A stretch of DNA of 24,486 nucleotides, taken from positions 1-24,486 of the IMG/VR virus record IMGVR_UViG_3300031964_000086. One strand, given 5' to 3'. Numbering within the stretch: position 1 is the stretch's first letter; each line of letters opens with the position of its first letter. The DNA comes from a virus. Shown here in pieces: positions 14,681-22,085 of this stretch. Both the position numbers and the translations under genes were made by a program. Below the pieces are notes generated by a model, which did not search any database, had not been told where the DNA came from, and was given only the letters and a program-made list of their open reading frames with translations.

Positions 14681-15570
14681 TAGGCGATTCCGGGAGGTCG
14701 ACGGAACGGGGACCACAGTTCAATGACACGGTCCGGCAGGGCGAATCCCATCGGTGCGCCCGCAACGTCTCCGTCTTGTGCTGAGGAACCGAATCGAGGT
14801 CGGCCGCTCTGCTGCGTCTGCTGCCAGAGGTGGCGAATCAGTTCCAGCGCTCCGAGACGAACCGTGTACGGGATCACGCCCGCTCGCCCCGCCGTGTACG
14901 TGAGTTTGATGTTCTTCGAGCCAGCGGCGAACAGTGCGGCTTCGCCGCCGAAAGTGCGTCGGGTGATCTGACCCGTGGTGTAGTCGGCCGTGAAGGCGAA
15001 CGCGTTCATTTGCGCGCCGAGTTGCTGTTCCGTCAGCAGGAACGCCGACAGCCCGTAGTACTCGGTACAGCTCAGAATCGATGCCAGCGGAACCCAATCG
15101 GGGAAAATCCAGGAAGCGCCACCGTCGAACCACTCGGTATGCACTTCCGGCAGCAACGGGCCGACCACGTCGCGCGCCTGATCGGCGGCAGTGAGAATGA
15201 AGTTCTGTAGCTCATCGTCCGAGCGGGTATCGGCCAGATTGATGTTCAGGTGCTTTTTCACGCTGACTAGGTCGACGATCTGTTCTACGCCGACCGGGCG
15301 AACGGTGAACTGATCCGCGTATGTCCAGCGGACGTTAGTACCGACAGCCGACCACGCGACCAGCCATACCCCGAGGGTCGTCGCCGACGAAGCGATAGCG
15401 GTATAGACACCAGCACCAGCACTCACAGTGGCCGGCGTGGTCGCATTCCCGAGCGGGTCAGTCACGGTCACCGTGACTGTCATGGATTCCGTCGCCGGAT
15501 TCCCGCTGTCGTCGAGCACGGTCGCCGACAGGGGCACGTCTTGCCCAGCGAAGTACATAACCTGAGTCAA
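14680..15570 (-). CDS. Head-tail connector fused to an N-terminal Ig-like domain, 296 aa
   Basis: The 296-aa product seems to have two domains. Residues 1-95 are a beta-sandwich with invasin/Ig-like features (FAGQDVPLSATVLDDSGNPA, TVTVTVTDPLGN, AGVYTAIASS, GVWLVAWSAVG). Residues about 96-296 form a helical gp6-like head-tail connector (VDLVSVKKHLNINLADTRSDDELQNFILTAADQARDVVG, then WFDGG, PLASILSCTEY, and VRLGALELIRHLWQQTQQ). Connectors of this type form a ring below the portal. The Ig-like domain could face outward at the neck, as other phage Ig-like domains do. The gene starts at TTG with GAAGGGGG about 6 nt upstream, 12 nt after the His-rich gene. Confidence 0.72.
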   Translation of the reverse strand: MTQVMYFAGQDVPLSATVLDDSGNPATESMTVTVTVTDPLGNATTPATVSAGAGVYTAIASSATTLGVWLVAWSAVGTNVRWTYADQFTVRPVGVEQIVDLVSVKKHLNINLADTRSDDELQNFILTAADQARDVVGPLLPEVHTEWFDGGASWIFPDWVPLASILSCTEYYGLSAFLLTEQQLGAQMNAFAFTADYTTGQITRRTFGGEAALFAAGSKNIKLTYTAGRAGVIPYTVRLGALELIRHLWQQTQQSGRPRFGSSAQDGDVAGAPMGFALPDRVIELWSPFRRPPGIA

Positions 15571-15582
15571 GACATGCCCCCT

Positions 15583-16002
15583 TCAGTGCCAACGGTGGCG
15601 GTGCCTGATGTGCTCTCGCCGGTGCTTGTGGTGTTCGTGCCGGTGCTTGTGATGCTCTCGGCGCTTGTGACGCGCATGGTGCTTCCGATGCGCGTGCAAC
15701 TGGCGATGCGCGCGCTTATGGCGCTTGCGCCGCTCATGGTGGCGCTTCCGGTGCAGCCCCTTGCGCTCATGGCGCTTGTGGTGCAGGTGCGTCCGGTGCT
15801 TGTCTTTGTGGTGCTTGCGGTGCTTGAACTTCCGGTGATGTTCTTTCCGGTGCATGTGCCGCAAGTGGTGCAGGTGGTGCGTGCCCTTCGTGCGCTTGCG
15901 CGGCTTGCGGGGCTTGTGACTACGCGTCGACTTCCGCGTGTGTACGCGGTGATGCTTTATGTGGACGCGCCGAACGTGTCGACGCCAGTGCTCTAGGGAC
16001 AC
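15583..16002 (-). CDS. His/Arg/Lys-rich polycationic protein after the capsid gene, 139 aa
   Basis: This 139-aa product contains 44 His, 34 Arg and 21 Lys (about 71% together), with fewer than ten acidic residues. It opens MSLEHWRRHV and is otherwise an irregular chain of HRK, KHH and HKR units. The start GTG has a strong ribosome site (GGGGGAGG) 5 nt upstream, and its stop is 12 nt before the connector gene. It fills exactly the slot between capsid and connector where decoration or head-accessory proteins are often encoded. A DNA-condensing, internal head or metal-binding role would suit the composition, but no homologue is recalled and the role is inferred. Reading the opposite strand gives a Val/Leu-rich ORF with no support. 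Confidence 0.75.
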   Translation of the reverse strand: MSLEHWRRHVRRVHIKHHRVHTRKSTRSHKPRKPRKRTKGTHHLHHLRHMHRKEHHRKFKHRKHHKDKHRTHLHHKRHERKGLHRKRHHERRKRHKRAHRQLHAHRKHHARHKRREHHKHRHEHHKHRREHIRHRHRWH

Positions 16003-16016
16003 AGACCCTCCCCCGA

Positions 16017-16048
16017 AGGGGCACCTACTAAAGTTAGTAGGTGCCCCT
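16017..16048. repeat. Palindrome copy 4, arms extended with AGGGG/CCCCT
   Basis: The core is at 16022-16043 with an AG centre. The outer arms AGGGG and CCCCT pair perfectly, giving 32 nt. It lies 8 nt beyond the capsid stop codon and about 14 nt before the start of the His-rich gene, whose ribosome site begins right after the right-hand arm on the minus strand. Confidence 0.92.
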
Positions 16049-16056
16049 CGTTGTCC

Positions 16057-17400
16057 TTAGAAGGTGGGGGCAACCAGACCGGTGCCGCTGACCACGGAAA
16101 TGGACTGCGGGTATCGACCGGGCTGGAAGGAGGCGTAATTGTAGAGCCGGACGTAAACTGACATGTTCTGCGCGTACGTCTGCTGGAAAGCCTCAGCCCG
16201 AATGTCGGACTCCCAGAGCATCAGGTCAGCCATGCGAGCAACCAGGACAACATCCTGATTGGTGCCGGTACCGAGGTTCGTCGGAAGGCTCGCGTCGACA
16301 TAGACGGGAAGCCCCAGCATCGAACCCACAAAGCCCTGAGACGCATTCGCCGACAGGTTGCCGACAGCGTTCATCGGACCGCCGGCCGCAGGGACAACCA
16401 GCGGACGACCCTGCGTGTCCTGCTGCGCGATTGCCCACGCCCAACGGCGCGGGTGCATGATGATTGCGTCCGGGGGCAGGAATCGGCTGGTGTGGATCGC
16501 CTGAATGGCACCCGCAAGCTTCGAGTACAGAGCCGCAAGCGTCGGCGAAGCGCTGGTGAAAGCGAGCGCGTTCGTACCGGCCAGGGTCGTGATACCGGTC
16601 AGCGTGCCACCGGTACCGGCACCCTGGATCACCTGAGTGTCGAGCTGAACGGCATAGGCCGCCGCGAGATCGGCGAGCACGACAGAGTCAATGTTCAGCG
16701 GACTCTGTTCGAGAAGCTGAAGCGAAACGGTCTGGCCACCCGCGATGGTCACGACCGGACTAGAAACGCTGGTCGTGGTGAGATCCTGTTCGAGGACTCC
16801 GCCGTTCTGCGCTGTCTGCGGAGCAACCTGCGTACCGGTATTGATCTTCGGGATGTTGATCGAGTCGGTTCCGGCCGGAAGCTCCATGGTGGGGCACAGG
16901 TTCGCCACGACTCGACCGGGGCGCGCGAAGGCGATGAAGTCCTGTTCGAGCCACAGGGGCGGAACGAACTCGCCACCGCCGCCATTGGCGGTCGACAGCG
17001 CCGCACGCTTCTCGTCCTGAGCCGCGCGAATGCGGTCGTTGCGAATCAGTCGGTCGAGCGCGTCACGGTCACCCTTGTTTCGGGCAAGGTGAAGGTCTCG
17101 GAAGTACGACCGCCCGTCGTTGGCCTTCCGATACACCTCAGGCTCACTGGTGACCTGAACGGACGGCGCATAGCGCTTCCGCATCTCTTCGGAAGCCTCA
17201 TCCATCCGAAGCTGAGCATCGAGTTCGGAAATGCGGTCGTCGAGCGCGCGAATCTCGGACTCGTCAGTGTCGAAGCGGCTCGACTCATCGTCGGTAAGGC
17301 CGCGCGACTCCGACTGAGCTACCTTCAGCACCTCGTCGATAGCGGAGCGCATCGCAGCGCGCTTGGAAATGAGATCAGCAATAAGCTCACGCTTGGTCAA
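16057..17400 (-). CDS. Major capsid protein, HK97 fold, 447 aa
   Basis: This 447-aa protein follows the prohead protease, the standard HK97-type order. Residues about 1-90 are a charged coiled coil (RELIADLISKRAAMRSAIDEV..., ESEIRALDDRISELDAQLRM), the delta-like scaffolding domain expected to be removed by the protease. The body then shows HK97 signatures: GGGGEFVPPLWLEQDFIAFARPGRVV, SINIPKIN, VTIAGGQTVSLQLLEQS, ADLAAAYAVQLDTQVIQGAGTGG, DAIIMHPRRWAW, and a late DLMLWESDIRAEAF strand. Many copies build the icosahedral shell. It starts at TTG with AAGGAAC upstream. The stop is followed by a palindrome hairpin before the next gene, which could lower expression of the downstream genes relative to this abundant protein. 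Confidence 0.95.
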   Translation of the reverse strand: MTKRELIADLISKRAAMRSAIDEVLKVAQSESRGLTDDESSRFDTDESEIRALDDRISELDAQLRMDEASEEMRKRYAPSVQVTSEPEVYRKANDGRSYFRDLHLARNKGDRDALDRLIRNDRIRAAQDEKRAALSTANGGGGEFVPPLWLEQDFIAFARPGRVVANLCPTMELPAGTDSINIPKINTGTQVAPQTAQNGGVLEQDLTTTSVSSPVVTIAGGQTVSLQLLEQSPLNIDSVVLADLAAAYAVQLDTQVIQGAGTGGTLTGITTLAGTNALAFTSASPTLAALYSKLAGAIQAIHTSRFLPPDAIIMHPRRWAWAIAQQDTQGRPLVVPAAGGPMNAVGNLSANASQGFVGSMLGLPVYVDASLPTNLGTGTNQDVVLVARMADLMLWESDIRAEAFQQTYAQNMSVYVRLYNYASFQPGRYPQSISVVSGTGLVAPTF

Positions 17401-17409
17401 AAAGGTTCC

Positions 17410-18159
17410 TTACGAATGGCGGGGAGAGATGTCCAGTGCGCGAAGACGGGCGCAATACAGGGACAGGTCCGGAACGGACAGCGACTCAATCGCCGGGGCA
17501 GGCTCGGGAAGACCGCCGAGCGCCCCCAGAAGGGCGAAAATCGCATCTAGCTTGTCCGGGGTCAGCTCGACCCCAGAGCGGAGCGCACGGAGCGCGTCAG
17601 CGGCTTCACGAGACCGAAGGGAAGCGCCGGCCGTGTGAGGGTTCGCGCCGTAGTTCACGGCGCTTACGTCACCCTTGTGCATGTCGACTTCGGTAATGTC
17701 GCGCTGACTCCAGTCAGGCGACCACGACTGACCAGTGACCCGAAAGCCAAAACTCATTTCGTCGAGGTCGCCGCGATCCATGGCGATCTGAAGGTCACGC
17801 ACGGCCGACTGAGCGGGGTTCAGGTCGGCTTCGACATGAAGGCCGCGCTCATCCTCAGCGAGCCGCATAGTGCCGCTTTTGGTCCTGGCCAGCGTCAAGC
17901 CCTCATGGTTCAGCTTGAACGGCACGTCAGCCCCGTTCGCCAGGGTCTTAGCGAAAGCCCCCCGGCGCACTACCTCGGAGTAGTCGCCGAGATAGTCACT
18001 CATGGTGTAGGGGGTCTCAGTCACGGACGCATAGCCGGTGAACCTGAGAAGATTCCCCCCTGAGCCGTCCGGATGCTCACGTATCTGAGCGTCATCGAAC
18101 GGACGATTACGTGTTTCAACAGCACCACCATTGGTGGCGCGTATGGAAAGGTCGGTCAC
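17410..18159 (-). CDS. Prohead protease, HK97 family (S78/U35), 249 aa
   Basis: This serine protease is related to HK97 gp4. Family features are FTGYASVTETPYTMSDYLGDYSEVVRRGAFAKTL (residues 40-73), the catalytic H85 in KLNHEGLTLART, S136 in DEMSFGFR, and an EVDMHKGDVSAVNYGANP segment carrying the last catalytic acidic residue. It processes the N-terminal delta domain of the capsid protein during head maturation. The N-terminal 35 residues and the C-terminal 70 (after GASLRSREA) are variable and may be self-cleaved. The GTG start overlaps the portal stop by 1 nt (TAGTG), so the two are translationally coupled. The capsid gene begins 9 nt downstream. Confidence 0.92.
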   Translation of the reverse strand: MTDLSIRATNGGAVETRNRPFDDAQIREHPDGSGGNLLRFTGYASVTETPYTMSDYLGDYSEVVRRGAFAKTLANGADVPFKLNHEGLTLARTKSGTMRLAEDERGLHVEADLNPAQSAVRDLQIAMDRGDLDEMSFGFRVTGQSWSPDWSQRDITEVDMHKGDVSAVNYGANPHTAGASLRSREAADALRALRSGVELTPDKLDAIFALLGALGGLPEPAPAIESLSVPDLSLYCARLRALDISPRHS

Positions 18160-19403
18160 TAAAGCACAGCCCCCATTGCATCGGCCTTCATTGGCGAAGG
18201 CGAAGCCCCCGTGTCCTTAATGGGCGCGACGTTGCTATTCAGCGGGGCCGCGATGTTGTCGCCACCCTCGACCGGGGCGAAGTTTTCCAAAGCCCGGATT
18301 TCGTTCTGAGTGAGGATTCCGGCGGACCGGGCAGCGCCGTAGACGAGATAGCGGCCGGCCGTATCGGTGCGCAGAAGTGCGTCAGCATTGAAGCGCGCGC
18401 ACTGCGGTTTCGGCATGAGCGATGACCACGCATCTTCGAAGCGACCGAGCCACGGATTCAAGGTGTACGCCAAAAATCCGAGCCCCTGCTGTTCGATGCC
18501 GGTGCCCCAGCTCGTAGTTTTGTCGGTCTGTCCGAGCATGTGCGGCGGAATCCCGAACAACATCGCTAGGTCGATGGTCTGCGCGGCGCGCGTGCCCAAA
18601 AACTGGGCATCCTCAGGCGTGACCGATATCGGTCGCCAGGATGCACCACCAGAAAGCACACCTACCGTGTGGGCATGGCTGAGTCCGCCATGCGAAGCCG
18701 TGAACGACTCTTTGAGCTGTCGGGCTCGCTCTCGGTCGAGGTCGCCGGGCACCTCGACAATGCCGCTCATGTGAGCGCCATTGCCGAAAAAGCGGGCTCC
18801 GAATTCCTCGGCGGCGAGCCCCAAGCCGATGGCGTTCCGCGCGTACCGAATGACGCTGATACCGGTAGCGGCTTCCGGGTAGGCAAGCCCCAGGATATGA
18901 ACGATGTCGTCAGCGTCAACCGGCTTCCGGTTGACTTCGTAGACCCGTTGCCCATTCCCGTCGAGCGTGCACTTCACGCGGTCGGGATGAAGCACCATCA
19001 GCCGGTTTGGATACCCTCGGGAGTCCCGAGACAGCACCAGGCAATACGCGTTCCCTCGCAGCAACAGCGAGACCATCATCTGAGAGAGCCCGAGACGCCT
19101 CGACGGAAGCGACGTGTTAGCCGCACCCCCGAACGGGTCGGAGATGATCCCCGGCGGGGGCTCAAGAGTCCGGCGAATCTCTCCCTGCATCCGGACCGCA
19201 TCGAAAGGGAGTCCGGCGACAGCATCAGACAGGATGCGCACAGCGGAAGCGACTACGAGTAGTTGCATTGCCGTGTCTTCGGTGACCGGGACGCCGGCGG
19301 ACGTGATTGCCGCAAGGCTGCCGTTCGTGGGAATCGCCCACGGGTCACCCGCCCCACTCGGAACAAAGGCTCTGCGCTCAGCGGCGCGACGGGTAAAACT
19401 AAT
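18159..19403 (-). CDS. Portal protein, HK97 family, probable ATT start, 414 aa
   Basis: The portal ring gates DNA packaging. Family signatures include AVRILSDAVAGLPF, RLGLSQMMVSLLLRGNAYCLVLSRDSRGYPNRLMVLHPDRV, GTRAAQTIDLAMLFGIPPHMLGQTD and FEDAWSSLMPK. The first in-frame ATG (19266-19268) would remove conserved N-terminal sequence (APVTEDTA-type, here GVPVTEDTAMQLLVVASAV). Between the upstream in-frame TGA (19410-19412) and that ATG there is no ATG, GTG or TTG. The best start is ATT at 19401-19403, overlapping the stop of the small membrane-protein gene as ATTAG and giving SFTRRAAERRAF at the N-terminus. Alternatives are a start at the ATG or a frameshift from the preceding gene. Confidence 0.85.
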   Translation of the reverse strand: MSFTRRAAERRAFVPSGAGDPWAIPTNGSLAAITSAGVPVTEDTAMQLLVVASAVRILSDAVAGLPFDAVRMQGEIRRTLEPPPGIISDPFGGAANTSLPSRRLGLSQMMVSLLLRGNAYCLVLSRDSRGYPNRLMVLHPDRVKCTLDGNGQRVYEVNRKPVDADDIVHILGLAYPEAATGISVIRYARNAIGLGLAAEEFGARFFGNGAHMSGIVEVPGDLDRERARQLKESFTASHGGLSHAHTVGVLSGGASWRPISVTPEDAQFLGTRAAQTIDLAMLFGIPPHMLGQTDKTTSWGTGIEQQGLGFLAYTLNPWLGRFEDAWSSLMPKPQCARFNADALLRTDTAGRYLVYGAARSAGILTQNEIRALENFAPVEGGDNIAAPLNSNVAPIKDTGASPSPMKADAMGAVL

Positions 19404-19560
19404 GGTCGGTCACCCAACCAATCAGCACCAGCGCCCCGCCGAGTAGCGCAAGCCCGAGAATCCCGCTCCATGACCAGCCAGCGGCGACCAGACAGCCGAT
19501 ACCCGCTAGGTCGGCCACATCAGAGAGCGCCCGGCGCTTGTGTTCCTTCCGGTCGTTCAT
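19399..19560 (-). CDS. Small membrane protein between terminase and portal, 53 aa
   Basis: This short gene starts at ATG with GGAG 7 nt upstream and ends with TAG overlapping the portal start. The product opens MNDRKEHKRRALSDVADLAG, a basic cytoplasmic stretch, then a hydrophobic segment of about 30 residues (IGCLVAAGWSWSGILGLALL and GGALVLIGWV) that forms one long or two short TM helices, ending TDH. Small membrane proteins at this location occur in other actinophages. Suggested roles, such as tethering packaging components to the membrane or blocking superinfection, are unproven. A palindrome lies 19 nt upstream. It was too short for a 60-codon cut-off but is well supported by its ribosome site and couplings. 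Confidence 0.8.
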   Translation of the reverse strand: MNDRKEHKRRALSDVADLAGIGCLVAAGWSWSGILGLALLGGALVLIGWVTDH

Positions 19561-19578
19561 GTGGTCGCTCCAATCGGA

Positions 19579-19602
19579 GCACCTACTAACGTTAGTAGGT
19601 GC
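19579..19602. repeat. Palindrome copy 5, between terminase and small membrane protein
   Basis: The core is at 19580-19601 with a CG centre, plus one extra G/C pair. It abuts the TAG of the large terminase (1 nt away) and lies 18 nt before the ATG of the 53-aa gene. It has the shortest arms of the six copies. Confidence 0.92.
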
Positions 19603-21114
19603 CTATAGGTCGTCCCAGCGCCAGAATTGGGGCTCAGGGTCACGCTCGGGTTCGACGCACGCACGCTCAAGCGCCATGACCGCCGAAACGGCCAAGTCGA
19701 TTTTTCGAGGACTGCCCTTCGAGTCCTTCGAGAGTCGAGAGCCGCGCGAATCCGTGCGGATCACACAGTTGGCAAGGTGGCGCGCTAGGCGCGGGTTGCC
19801 GGAATGCGTGATGGTGCGGTTCATTACCGCTTCAAAAAACCTGGTCGTCGCTGGGATCATGCGCGCGGGAGACTGGGGAAACTCCACGATCGGCAAACCC
19901 TCGTCTTCGAGGATTTGATACGTCCGAGCCCAGCGGTAGGGGTCGCAAACTACTTCCCGAACCGTCCAGCGTCGACAAGCCGCGCGAATCTCGGCTTCGA
20001 CGTCCACAATCGGCACAGACCAGTCTTGACCCGTGTTCTGAGGGCGTTCCCACGCTGCGACGACGTCGACATGTGGTAGCCGTCCATCGGTCGGGCACTC
20101 GACGACGACAAGCGCCGTGCTGTCGTTATTGAATGAGCCATCAAAGCCAAGGACAACGTCCGCACCATCCGCAATCTCTCGCGTGGTATCTACGCACGCG
20201 TCCCATGTGCCGGCGGGCAACCACGCCTGAGCGGCGCTCACCCACTGGTTAAGCCGCTTCGTCCGAAACTCGGCTTCCGGCGTGCGCAACACGGCCGACT
20301 CGAAGTCGTCCGCAGAGACGATGTCGCCGAAACCGGGGTTGGCCTCAGCCCAAACGGCACGATCCCGGTGGTCGGCGTTCTCAGGCGCTCCCCACCATTC
20401 GAAGTAGAACGCCGGGTCGTCGACTTCACCGCTGGCAACCTGACACCCGTACTGGTACATGCCGTAGCAAAGGCTGTCGCCGCCGGAACTGTCGCTCTTG
20501 ACGCCAGCAGTAGTGATGCCGACAATCAGCGGCTCGACACGCGCACCGGTAGCGAGCGCCATCACGTCCCACAGTTCGCGGGTTGGCTGCGCGTGCACCT
20601 CGTCGAAGAGAACGAGGTGAGGGTTCAGCCCCTCCTTCGTGAAGGCTTCAGCGGACAGAACGCGATAGACGGAGCCGGTCGCCGGGAACTCGATTGCGTC
20701 CCGGTAGAGTCGGAAACGACCGTTGAAAAACGGCTCAAGCTCGATCATCTTCTTCGCGACGCCGAAAACGATTCTTGCCTGCTCTTTATCGGCAGCACAC
20801 GAGAAGACCTCGCCACCCTTCGGCCCGAAGGCGAGCCCATAAAGCCCGATTCCGGCCCCGAGCGCGCTCTTGCCGTTCTTTCTCGGCTCGCCGATAAGTG
20901 CCTGTCGATGCCTCAGGCGGCCATCAGCACGCCGAGCCAGAAGGCGACTAATCATGTCCGTCTGCCAATGGCGCATAACCATCGGCTCGCCAGCGGAACC
21001 GCCGACACTGTCTTTCGTCACGCGAAGGAATTCCGTAAACGCGCCGAAATGATCGCCATCACCCCGTGCGATGTCCTCCGGAGCGACCTTCGTAAGCCAA
21101 AGGGGGCCACTCAA
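19603..21114 (-). CDS. terL: Terminase large subunit, 503 aa
   Basis: The DNA-packaging motor has an N-terminal ATPase and a C-terminal nuclease. Walker A is GEPRKNGKS (residues 75-83), Walker B is LVLFDE (167-172), and the coupling motif is TTAG (201-204). In the nuclease domain D325 (GFDGS) and D391 (CDPYR) are visible, and KIDLAVSAVMAL near the C-terminus carries the third acidic residue. The length is normal. It cuts concatemeric DNA and pumps it through the portal. It starts at TTG behind AGGGGTAG, 3 nt after the small-subunit stop. The HK97/phiC31-like type and two nearby HNH genes suggest cos-type cohesive ends. Confidence 0.95.
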   Translation of the reverse strand: MSGPLWLTKVAPEDIARGDGDHFGAFTEFLRVTKDSVGGSAGEPMVMRHWQTDMISRLLARRADGRLRHRQALIGEPRKNGKSALGAGIGLYGLAFGPKGGEVFSCAADKEQARIVFGVAKKMIELEPFFNGRFRLYRDAIEFPATGSVYRVLSAEAFTKEGLNPHLVLFDEVHAQPTRELWDVMALATGARVEPLIVGITTAGVKSDSSGGDSLCYGMYQYGCQVASGEVDDPAFYFEWWGAPENADHRDRAVWAEANPGFGDIVSADDFESAVLRTPEAEFRTKRLNQWVSAAQAWLPAGTWDACVDTTREIADGADVVLGFDGSFNNDSTALVVVECPTDGRLPHVDVVAAWERPQNTGQDWSVPIVDVEAEIRAACRRWTVREVVCDPYRWARTYQILEDEGLPIVEFPQSPARMIPATTRFFEAVMNRTITHSGNPRLARHLANCVIRTDSRGSRLSKDSKGSPRKIDLAVSAVMALERACVEPERDPEPQFWRWDDL

Positions 21115-21117
21115 GCG

Positions 21118-21588
21118 CTACCCCTCTCGATTGGCTCGCCTTTCTAGCATTTCCTCGAACTTGTCTCGCGCCTTAACCTCGGCGAGCCCCATTCGAGTTC
21201 GGTCCGCCGGCGTGTAGCCGAGCGACGCCAATACGGAATGCAGTTGCTTTCGACTGGTCGCCAGCGCACCGACCAAAGGATTAATGACCGGGTATCCCTT
21301 GTCAGTGACGTACATTCGGCCCATCTCGGCGATTTCTGCGGCCATTCCGGCGCATTCGTCGACCAATCGAGCCGCAAGCTCGACCGTTGGGCGGTCGGTA
21401 TCGGCGAGCCATGGAGTCGAGGCCACGACATCAGCCAGGAAGGCCAACCCGGCGGGTTCAAGGTCGGAGGGTGGCGCGAACGGCAGACCAGGCAGCGCGA
21501 CGACGTCAGCAGCCTTCGGAAGTGCACGTTTGCCGGGATTTCCGAGCTTGCGCTTGCGCTCATTCGGCATTGGGGGTGGTCCCGACAT
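21118..21588 (-). CDS. terS: Terminase small subunit, 156 aa
   Basis: The protein begins MSGPPPMPNERKRKLGNPGKR, the basic Pro-rich N-terminus typical of P27-family terminase small subunits. It continues with LPFAPPSDLEPAGLAFLADVVASTPWLADTDRPTVELAARLVDEC and ends with a helix (AEVKARDKFEEMLERRANREG). It binds the packaging site and recruits TerL. I chose the ATG at 21586-21588 because a run of eight G residues lies just ahead as a ribosome site. The longer frame to 21687 reads into an AT-rich regulatory region and lacks family similarity. MPNERKRK six codons later is a second possibility. An AT-rich dyad region and an HNH gene precede it. Confidence 0.88.
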   Translation of the reverse strand: MSGPPPMPNERKRKLGNPGKRALPKAADVVALPGLPFAPPSDLEPAGLAFLADVVASTPWLADTDRPTVELAARLVDECAGMAAEIAEMGRMYVTDKGYPVINPLVGALATSRKQLHSVLASLGYTPADRTRMGLAEVKARDKFEEMLERRANREG

Positions 21589-21748
21589 GCAAGACCCCCC
21601 CCATCTAACCTGCGGCCGTGTGTGCAGCCATGGGGCCGGGGTCCGTATATTGCATATACGTAGACATTTACCTACCCCCACCCGCATACATGGGTACTAC
21701 TTCTAATGAGCACCCATATTCACAATTGCGATATGCAATTCACATTCG
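21589..21748. other. AT-rich intergenic region with dyads before terS, possible cos/terminase site
   Basis: This 160-nt gap is visibly richer in A/T than the rest of the window. It contains perfect inverted repeats GTATAT-TGC-ATATAC (21645-21659) and AATTGC-GATAT-GCAATT (21724-21740), an ATGGGT/ACCCAT pair (21690-21695, 21712-21717), and a run of eight C at 21595-21602 that forms the terS ribosome site on the minus strand. The location beside terS and an HNH gene fits a packaging-initiation (cos) region, and a promoter is also possible. The exact cut site cannot be seen. Confidence 0.45.
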
Positions 21749-22081
21749 CTATTCCGAACGGCTTCCCTTGCGGCCATTACAGGCGCGACAGAGAACGGCT
21801 AGATTCGCTCGGTCATCAGTGCCACCGCTCGCCTTAGCAATGATGTGGTCCACTGTCAGGTCATTACTGATATGGCCATCAATACGCCAACCAGGACACC
21901 AATCGCCGTAGTACGAACGATGCTCAGCGAGAACAGCCTTAGAGAGCCGACTCCAGCGCGAACCATAACCACGCTGAGTGGAATTGCCACGCCGACGCTC
22001 TCTATCCGTGACCGGACAGGCATCACATCGCGACGGGTTTCTAGTCAGTCTCTTGCAGATCAGACAGGGTCGTTGTGCCAC
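21749..22081 (-). CDS. HNH endonuclease next to terS, 110 aa
   Basis: This small HNH nuclease has zinc-binding Cys pairs (CLICKRL...CDACP and a final CRACNGRKG) and the HNH core DLTVDHIIAKASGGTDDRANLAVLCRACN, with the DH pair and the central N. HNH proteins adjacent to terminases in HK97-like phages assist TerL in cutting at cos. The GTG at 22079-22081 is chosen because AGGGTGG lies 7 nt upstream. A TTG start would add 12 residues. The stop of the small Cys-containing gene lies 4 nt ahead, so the genes are packed together. The last HNH position is Asn rather than His, common among phage members. Confidence 0.87.
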   Translation of the reverse strand: MAQRPCLICKRLTRNPSRCDACPVTDRERRRGNSTQRGYGSRWSRLSKAVLAEHRSYYGDWCPGWRIDGHISNDLTVDHIIAKASGGTDDRANLAVLCRACNGRKGSRSE

Positions 22082-22085
22082 TCGA

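Noticed and set aside
15567-15770. Minus-strand Ser/Thr-rich frame of 67 aa inside the His-rich gene
   Set aside because: It overlaps the better supported His-rich frame, has no good ribosome site, and its stop overlaps the connector start only by chance.
15541-15996. Plus-strand ORF of 151 aa rich in Val, Leu, Ala and Met
   Set aside because: It is the mirror of His and Arg codons of the minus-strand gene, has no clear ribosome site, and would be the only plus-strand gene in the window.
16453-17550. Plus-strand ORF of 365 aa antisense to the capsid gene
   Set aside because: It is a shadow of the capsid and protease genes, with no motif or ribosome site of its own.
21589-21687. Upstream extension of terS to an in-frame start at 21687
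   Set aside because: The added 33 residues do not resemble the family, cross the AT-rich dyad region and lack the G-rich ribosome site found before the chosen ATG.
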